From positions 1-64,000 of the forward strand of contig QANZ01028689.1 of the NCBI GenBank assembly GCA_003254925.1: a stretch of 64,000 bases of DNA, given 5' to 3'. Positions 58,293 to 64,000 of the stretch are shown here, piece by piece. The DNA is from Chamaecrista fasciculata (Eukaryota; Streptophyta; Magnoliopsida; Fabales; Fabaceae). The notes beneath the pieces are model-generated. The model made no database searches, was not told the DNA's origin, and saw only the letters and a program-made list of their open reading frames with translations. Positions within the stretch are counted from its first letter, which is position 1, and each line of letters begins with the position of its first letter. A program made the translations under genes and the position numbers.

Positions 58293-59090
58293 TTAAAATG
58301 GTTGCGACCTTCCACCAGAGTTTCCAGTCCAGCCGTCTGCGCTGCCAGACATCTGAGCTGGCATATTTAAGGGCAAATTAAGGAACGGAAGTCCTGAAGA
58401 CGGATCCGGAAACACGTTATTGACTCCACTTCCGGCGGCACCACCGCCACCGGACGATGCTTGGCCTTGTTGAATCTGTGATGATTCCTCTTCATCTAAG
58501 GGCAATCTCTCATATGCTACGTTGGTAAAAGAAGAAGCAATCACAATCACTGGCCCAGAAGCCACCAAAGCCCCCATAACATTCCCTCCGACGACCTGCC
58601 CTTGACCTCCGGCCAAAAACACCGTCAAACTGGTGGCTCCCGGCGGAGCCGGCGGCGGCAAAAACGACCCGGACAGAGACAAAATCTCGAACCGGCCGTG
58701 TAGCGTGACCACCGCCCCGGCCCCGGCCGGCTGCCTCAGCGTTACGTTGGTGACCGTGCCGCTTCCGCTGAGGACACAGATCCCTCGCTGGCGCCGCCGT
58801 GCATAGGTGGCGACGGCGTCGAAGATGTCGCAGCCGGCGCTAACCTCGAGGATGTGGGCCCGGAGCGTGTTGGCACTCTCGCGCGTGATGATCACCGGCG
58901 GTTTCGGCTTGTTTTTCGAACCGGGTGGACGGCCTCTGGGCCGGCGGCCGGACCCGTCACCCGAGCCGCCCGGGTTGGGAGAACCCTCGTTGTTATCATC
59001 ATCGTCGTTGTGATGAACGTCGTCGTTTGATTGAAGGTGAAGATTATGATGAAGAAAGTGAGAAGCTGAACCCAAGTCTAAGCCGGCCAT
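58293..59090 (-). CDS. AHL: AT-hook motif nuclear-localized (AHL) protein, PPC domain
   Basis: A single exon on the minus strand encodes 265 residues. The start is [10 protein letters not shown], as in clade-A AHL proteins; the codons just upstream have no other ATG. A His/Asn/Asp-rich head is followed by a type-I AT-hook, [10 protein letters not shown] (52-61), which binds the minor groove of AT-rich DNA. The PPC/DUF296 domain (about 67-195) contains [20 protein letters not shown] and [17 protein letters not shown], the surface used for trimer formation and transcription-factor contact. The tail is Gly/Ser/Pro-rich. One AT-hook and no intron place it in clade A (the AHL15-29 group), which modulate hypocotyl growth, flowering and chromatin silencing in Arabidopsis. 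The coding part is much richer in GC than its surroundings, as usual for this clade. It is intact. Confidence 0.95.
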   Translation of the reverse strand: MAGLDLGSASHFLHHNLHLQSNDDVHHNDDDDNNEGSPNPGGSGDGSGRRPRGRPPGSKNKPKPPVIITRESANTLRAHILEVSAGCDIFDAVATYARRRQRGICVLSGSGTVTNVTLRQPAGAGAVVTLHGRFEILSLSGSFLPPPAPPGATSLTVFLAGGQGQVVGGNVMGALVASGPVIVIASSFTNVAYERLPLDEEESSQIQQGQASSGGGGAAGSGVNNVFPDPSSGLPFLNLPLNMPAQMSGSADGWTGNSGGRSQPF

Positions 59091-60068
59091 AAACACACAA
59101 TAAAGCTATAAAGAGTAAAACCAAGACATACATAAATTAATAACCAGATTTATTTAATTTTTTTGAATAATATATATACTGTACAGGGAATGAAGATTTT
59201 AATAATAACAATAATAGTAATATAGAGAAATGAATAAATAAGAAAATAGGTTAAAATTAGAATGGCCAATGATGCAAACCTGGGAGGTGAATAGAAAAAG
59301 GAAAGGAATGGAAGGTTGAGTATTGAGGAGAGAAAGGGAAAAGAAATTAAAGAAGCTCAATGAATGAGTGAATGAATTGTGAATGAAGTGAGTATGAGAG
59401 AGAAAGAGAAAGAAAGAGAGAGAGAGAGAGAATTAAATAAGGGAGGGTGCATTTGTTGTTATGGTACACCCTTGATATAGAATATATATTTTTTAAAATG
59501 ATTGATTTAATGTATGAACCCATCATTAATGTGTGTGATTATTTTATTGATTAAGGTTTTTGTCACCCACACTTGCTGACTTCAATATCATGCAACTTGT
59601 ACCATTCAAATGATATAATATAAAGTAAATATATAATTATATTTATAGTCCTTAAAAATTTAACTTGTATACTTTGATTTTTTAAAAATTATAAAATTAA
59701 TATATTTTCATTCTTCAATTTATTATTGATTTTTTTAAAAGAAAAGATTATTAAGATATATTATTTTGTACCACTGTTTATGAACTATATTTTTAAAAAA
59801 GAAAATGAGCATAATTGTTAATTCGTATATTTTTTAGTGTCTAATATATATGTTCATTCTATTATATAATACTATACTACTCCCAACATAAACTCTGTAT
59901 AATGATCTTTTTTTTCTTGGTCATATATAATGATCTTTTTAGTAAATAAGATTAACAATATTTCTGTACCCCCAAAAAAAAAGATTAACAATATTATGAA
60001 GAAAAAAAATTCTGAAAATGTGATTTTGTTTTGAGTTTTAGAATCCAAGAAGAGGTTAATTATTAATA
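59091..60068. promoter_or_regulatory. AHL upstream region with GA-rich leader
   Basis: A GA run (about 59396-59433) lies 300 bases upstream of the start, probably in the 5' UTR or promoter. GAGA tracts are common before plant regulators. The rest is AT-rich without callable sites. Confidence 0.45.
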
Positions 60069-60633
60069 GGGTAAATTATAGAAAGGGTCCATGTTGTTTG
60101 ATTTAATTGTAGGATAATACTTTGATTTAATTATTAATAAGATAAATATTTTATTTTGGTCTCTAATATTTGTCTTATGTTTTATTTTAGTCTATAATAT
60201 TTTTTTTGTTCTATTTTATGCCCTAATGTTTTCCAAAATTTTCACTTTTAATCTCTCACACTATTCAGGACCAACTCTAGTTCTACTTTTTTTCAAAACG
60301 TGACTTCAATTAGTTTAAAAAATTAAAATACCCAACCTTCAAACTTTAACCACAATGTTTTTCAAATCTCCAACAAATCGCAATCTTTTCTCAAAATTTA
60401 TAGAGTTAATGATTTTTAGGTGTCGAAAAACCCAACATTCGAACCCTAATACTAATGTTTTCTAAAATATTAGAGGTCAAGCTAGAACAAGAAAATATAT
60501 TAGGGACCGAAACAGAATATAAAATAAATATTAGAGATCAAAATGAAATTTTTACCTCGTTCTGCCATTATTTTTTTACAACAAGACTCCAATGTATTAA
60601 CAGCATAAATCACATGGATTTTGTAATTTACCC
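60069..60633. mobile_element. MULE-type MITE with near-perfect 9-bp duplication
   Basis: The ends GGGTAAATTATAGAAAGGG and TTTTGTAATTTACCC are inverted copies. The flanks TTATTAATA (60060-60068) and TTATTGATA (60634-60642) match at 8 of 9. The arms contain TTTTGGTCTCTAATATT and its complement. It is non-coding, of the same broad family as 17673 and 21032. Confidence 0.7.
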
Positions 60634-62045
60634 TTATTGATATTTATAGGTGATTTTATTAAAATTGGAGCATTTTTTTCCTAAATATATGTTTATTTGT
60701 CCTTCTTTAATTTTTGTGTACATCTAAAGTTGGTGAGAGAGAGAGAGAATTTAGGAAACCTAGGGTTCCTTTGGATAAAGAGAAAGCCCAAAATATATAA
60801 AGCCTAGCCAATGAGCACTTGTTGCACATGCACACAAACATTTTTCAAGTTATTTAGTTATTTATTTAATACTGCTTTTGTTTTTTTTAATATTTTTCCT
60901 CATCTCATTAGCAAACAGACACTAACATATCTACAAGGGTTGTTGACCAACAAGAACCACCAATTTTTAAAACATTAATTTACTCTCTCAAATATATAGT
61001 TATAAAATTTTAAAATAATATAATATGCACTAACTTTTATATATAAGAGGTACTAAAGATATAATTATAATAATTTAATCTTTATAATAAAAATATTAAT
61101 TAACATTTAATTATAAATTTAATTTTTTTCATCAGTAATTAAGTTATGTCATTTCACCATAATATAACATCAAAGTAAATTTATTATAAAATCTAATTAA
61201 CATCTCTAATAGGAAGGTTAAAAGATTGATAGCAATTACATGTTTAATATATACATTAATGGCTTCTCGTGAACTTTCTATTACTCAACAAATATATATC
61301 ATACAACTATAATTATTTAAATAAATTTATCTAAATAATTTTTTAATGATAAGTAATATCAATTTTATGATATATATTATTCTCAATCTCTACTTACTAT
61401 AATCATTATATACAATTAAAATAATTTCAAATTTGTATAAATTTATATTTAAATTATAAAATATATTATTAGTCTATTATTAATCTAATCTCTCTTGTAT
61501 ATTATATATATATATATATAGTAAAAAAAATTTAATCTTGTTTTTATAGTTTTTATACTAATCAATTTTTATCATGATTAAATAATTAACATACTGTAAC
61601 AAAATTAACTCGCAATGATTATGACTTATAACAACTCATTATTAATATAAAGTTATAGATTTAAGAATGAATTAATCTTTAAATATAATTTTGAAAAAGT
61701 AAACTATTCATAGGCTTATAAAATAGTATTTTTCTTTTTCTAGGTCTAATTAAAATAGTATTTTCTAGACTTTACATCTTAAAGTTATTATTTAATAATT
61801 GGTGTCTTCCGTAATGCCTTTGAAAGAATTAACAAATAAAGAAATAAAGAAAAATTGGCAATCGTTGGTTTATATATATATATATATATACACACACATA
61901 TATATCCAAGCATTATTTAAAAATTTCTTTTGGTTATTTGTACTTAAAAAGACAAATGAAAGACAAAGAAAGTAGTATAATTAGTAAACAAATTAACAAA
62001 ACCAAAAAAAGTAGTTCATCAGGAAAATCTCAAATGAAAGACATA
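60634..62045. other. AT-rich intergenic region
   Basis: No gene. (TA)n runs at about 61500-61520 and 61870-61890, and a short GA run at 60733. Confidence 0.45.
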
Positions 62046-62210
62046 GGGTAAATTGCAGTTTGGTACCCTGTGGTTAGGGGCGGTTTCACTTTGGTACCCT
62101 GAAAGAAAAATTTTTGCATTTTGGTACCCCGTGGTTTGCTCTGTTAGCGATTTGGTCCCCTGAGCTTTTTTTCCGCCTGCATTTCACGGAAAAGTGTCAC
62201 GTGAGTGGTT
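62046..62210 (+). mobile_element. MULE terminal repeat directly upstream of the GRF gene
   Basis: GGGTAAATTGCAGTTTGG, CTGTGGTTAGGGGCGG and GCGATTTGGTCCCCTGAG match the outer 130 bases of the Pack-MULE arm at 46286 in the same orientation. Homology stops at about 62190, after ATTTCACGGAAAA. The matching right end is not in the window, so the target duplication cannot be tested. Confidence 0.7.
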
Positions 62211-62317
62211 TAAATACCAAATTGCAGCCATTTTTTTGCCATTTCAAACCCTAAACTAGCCGCTCTCTTCCAAATTCTCTCAAATTTTCCACCGAAACCC
62301 TAATCCACACCAAAATC

Positions 62318-62848
62318 ATGTCGTCGTGCTCCGTCTTCTCTAGGTTGTTGGCCGCTTCATCAAGACGCGAAGATGAACCGGTATCGGGAAGGCGATGTTA
62401 TTGCGGTGAGTTTGCGGTTACTCGCACGTCATTGAAGCCTAGAAGTTTTGGACGAAAATTCGTGATTTACCCTAAGTTTAAGGTTCGAAAATGTTAATTA
62501 TTCATAGTGTTCAGTAATTTATTTTCATTTTAAACATTGTGCTCGTTTTTTTTCTTGACTTGCCCATTTTTTCAGTCGAATCAATGCGATATTTTTGACT
62601 GGATCGGTCCTTCACCTTGTCCTTGGGCACTTGAGGTTGGGCTTCTGGTGCAAGAGAAAATTCAGAAGCTTGAAAAAGAAATTGGACAGTTGAAGGAGAA
62701 TGGAATGAAAGAAGAATTGGCTATCTCTGTTAGAAGACAAAAGCTTTACCTTGGAATGTTGGTTGGGTCATGGATGCTTTTTGGGTTGTATATAGTAGTC
62801 AACCATTTTGGTATGAAATCTGCCAAATATGGTTACTACTTACCATGA
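62318..62848 (+). CDS. GRF-type zinc-finger protein with C-terminal membrane helix
   Basis: Two exons, 62318-62482 and 62576-62848, join in phase 0 to 145 residues. A GRF-type zinc finger is recognisable: C27-x-C29-G, TRTS, GRKF (45-48) and C59-DIFDW. However, the third zinc ligand (FxxC) is Tyr51. A coiled coil (about 78-104, EKIQKLEKEIGQLKEN) and a single hydrophobic helix (about 112-130, LGMLVGSWMLFGLYIVV) follow. Such small GRF-coil-TM proteins are abundant in plant genomes, with no established role known to me. The gene begins about 110 bases after a MULE terminal repeat, so it may be a transposon passenger or a transposon-encoded gene, not a resident host gene. The reading frame is intact. 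Confidence 0.8.
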
Positions 62849-62899
62849 AGATGTAACTTAGGTTGTCTTATGGCTTGCTAATTATATGGTTTATACTAA

Positions 62900-63010
62900 C
62901 CATGATGAATTGGGATGTAATGCAACTATTTTGGATGTAATGGATCTATTTTGGATGTAATGCAACTATTTTGTATGTAATTTTAGTCTTTTGTATGTAA
63001 TGCAAGTCAT
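62900..63010. repeat. imperfect tandem repeat in the GRF gene 3' region
   Basis: A unit of about 20 bases, TTTTGGATGTAATGCAACTA, recurs about four times with variation. It probably lies in the 3' UTR. Confidence 0.7.
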
Positions 63011-63239
63011 GGCACATTTTGGAATGTTAGGCAATGTGTAATCCTGATTCTACTGATTAATGAAAATTTGTTTGACACTTTTGGTATTGCAATGAATTTT
63101 GTTGACATTATTGGTTAGTATTGTGGATGATAACAAAAGGCAAAGTATGACAAGGTTAGGGACTGTTTTGACACAGCAAAAATTAGAAATTAGAAGGGAC
63201 TATTTGATATGATGACCAATTTATTTACTTGATAAGGCG

Positions 63240-63345
63240 AAATGTAGGCAATTAATCAGCATTTAGGCAATTTGAATTTGAAGCATTTAGGCAATTTGAA
63301 CCATTTAGGCAATTTGAACATATTTAGGAAATTTGAAAATTTGAA
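63240..63345. repeat. tandem repeat, 16-base unit
   Basis: The unit ATTTAGGCAATTTGAA recurs about five times with short spacers. Further on, a ~54-base segment at 63401-63455 is repeated at 63481-63534. No gene is visible from 62849 to about 63820. Confidence 0.75.
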
Positions 63346-63819
63346 CCTTTTGGTCTGTAAGTGCAAATTTGGCATCATCTTGATTGTGCTATATATATGT
63401 TCCTACTAAACTCAAGAATTTGAGTTAATAAATTTCCCTGTCATCATGAATTAATTAAAAATACAACATCAAAGCATCATCCTACTAAATTCAAGAATTT
63501 GAGTTAATAAATTTCCCCGTCATCATGAATTATAATGTGCTACTCAACAAACTAATAATTGAAGATGCATACTTGATAATTGAAGATGTAAATTGAAATT
63601 GATAAGTCTTACACATTGATGCATCTAATAAAGATGCATATCATCCATAAACCAACCAACTAAAATATACTAAATTAACAAAGTTGTCCCAAAAAATTGT
63701 TGTTTCCATCAACCAACAACAAAGTAGTCCCAAAAATATTGTTATCAAGTCATACACAAACTGTCAAAAAACAACTAGACAAAACAGTCCCATGTAGAAC
63801 AAGCTTAATCTTCATCTTC

Positions 63820-63931
63820 ACTTATTGAGCTTCTTCTTCTTGTTCATAGGACTTTGGCTGCGAGTGGTAGGACCAATCCTCATTGGACTTTGGCTGCGCG
63901 TCAGAGGTCTTGAGGTAGGATGCCAAGAAGC
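63820..63931 (-). CDS. C-terminal end of an unidentified ORF, cut by an LTR
   Basis: Minus-strand frame from 63931: PTSRPLTRSQSPM, RIGPTTRSQSPM and then NKKKKLNK and a stop at about 63821. The duplicated TRSQSPM and the basic end suggest a real protein tail. It converges on the GRF gene and is interrupted on its N-terminal side by the LTR at 63932. It could be the tail of a MULE transposase, but nothing diagnostic is in the window. Confidence 0.35.
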
Positions 63932-64000
63932 TGTTGGGAAATCACGGCGCGCGCAGCGGAAGCGAGAAATAAAAAATTAGATAAAACATGGCGCAAAAAC
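63932..64000 (-). mobile_element. LTR end, minus orientation, running off the window
   Basis: TGTTGGGAAATCACGG followed by GCGCAGCGGAAGCG matches the ends at 26081 and, inverted, the 3' end of the solo LTR at 17348. Confidence 0.6.

Noticed and set aside
63240-63345. Possible CRISPR-like array
   Set aside because: Units are 16 bases with irregular short spacers in a plant genome. It is a simple tandem repeat.

Overview
This window is plant nuclear DNA, almost certainly from a eudicot. The genes have many short exons with GT-AG introns, the intergenic DNA is very AT-rich, and the gene families are plant ones: an AT-hook AHL protein, a type-B response regulator, a two-domain heavy-metal-associated isoprenylated protein (HIPP) and an LEA_1 protein. 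Transposon families are typical of dicots. I cannot name the species. There is a 661-base run of N (26830-27490) and there are single Ns at 6330, 7633 and 8197.

Layout. Positions 1-8315 are almost pure transposon debris: a deleted Ty3/gypsy element, a Mutator-like (MULE) remnant carrying CYP74 and NAC gene fragments, 490-bp direct repeats around an L1 ORF1 scrap, a fold-back MULE MITE with a perfect 9-bp target duplication, and two elements with TTA duplications. Positions 8711-13498 (minus) hold an intact nine-exon PhoD-like phosphatase gene. Positions 13500-20700 are nested transposons, including a 2.1-kb solo LTR and a MITE that both sit inside the same older MULE arm. A four-exon polygalacturonase gene lies at 20718-23161 (minus). 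Positions 24150-26829 hold LTR-retrotransposon remains that run into the assembly gap. A five-exon type-B response regulator gene lies at 28038-32088 (minus). Positions 32100-36900 are intergenic, with a tRNA-derived SINE and a large double fold-back element. An eight-exon DAR2-type mitochondrial GTPase gene lies at 36917-42393 (minus), followed by a tRNA-Thr(CGT) gene (42912-42983). Then come an LEA_1 gene (44478-45158), a complete Pack-MULE (46286-48651), the HIPP gene (50027-54829) with a 3.3-kb intron, an intronless AHL gene (58293-59090, minus), and at the right edge a MULE terminus immediately upstream of a GRF-zinc-finger/transmembrane gene (62318-62848).

The seven host genes look unrelated in pathway. 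They cover cell-wall pectin breakdown, cytokinin-type signalling, organelle ribosome GTPase function, desiccation protection, metal binding and chromatin. There is no sign of a gene cluster.

The most unusual biology is in the transposons. Two MULEs that share an arm family each hold fragments of two different host genes, joined side by side in one orientation: CYP74 plus NAC (with the NAC intron still present, so captured as DNA) and L-type lectin plus NCED. The NCED fragment is still an open frame of 133 codons ending at what looks like the native stop. A third MULE end sits directly in front of an intact GRF-type gene, with a convergent open-frame tail downstream, an arrangement that recalls the two-gene MuDR layout.
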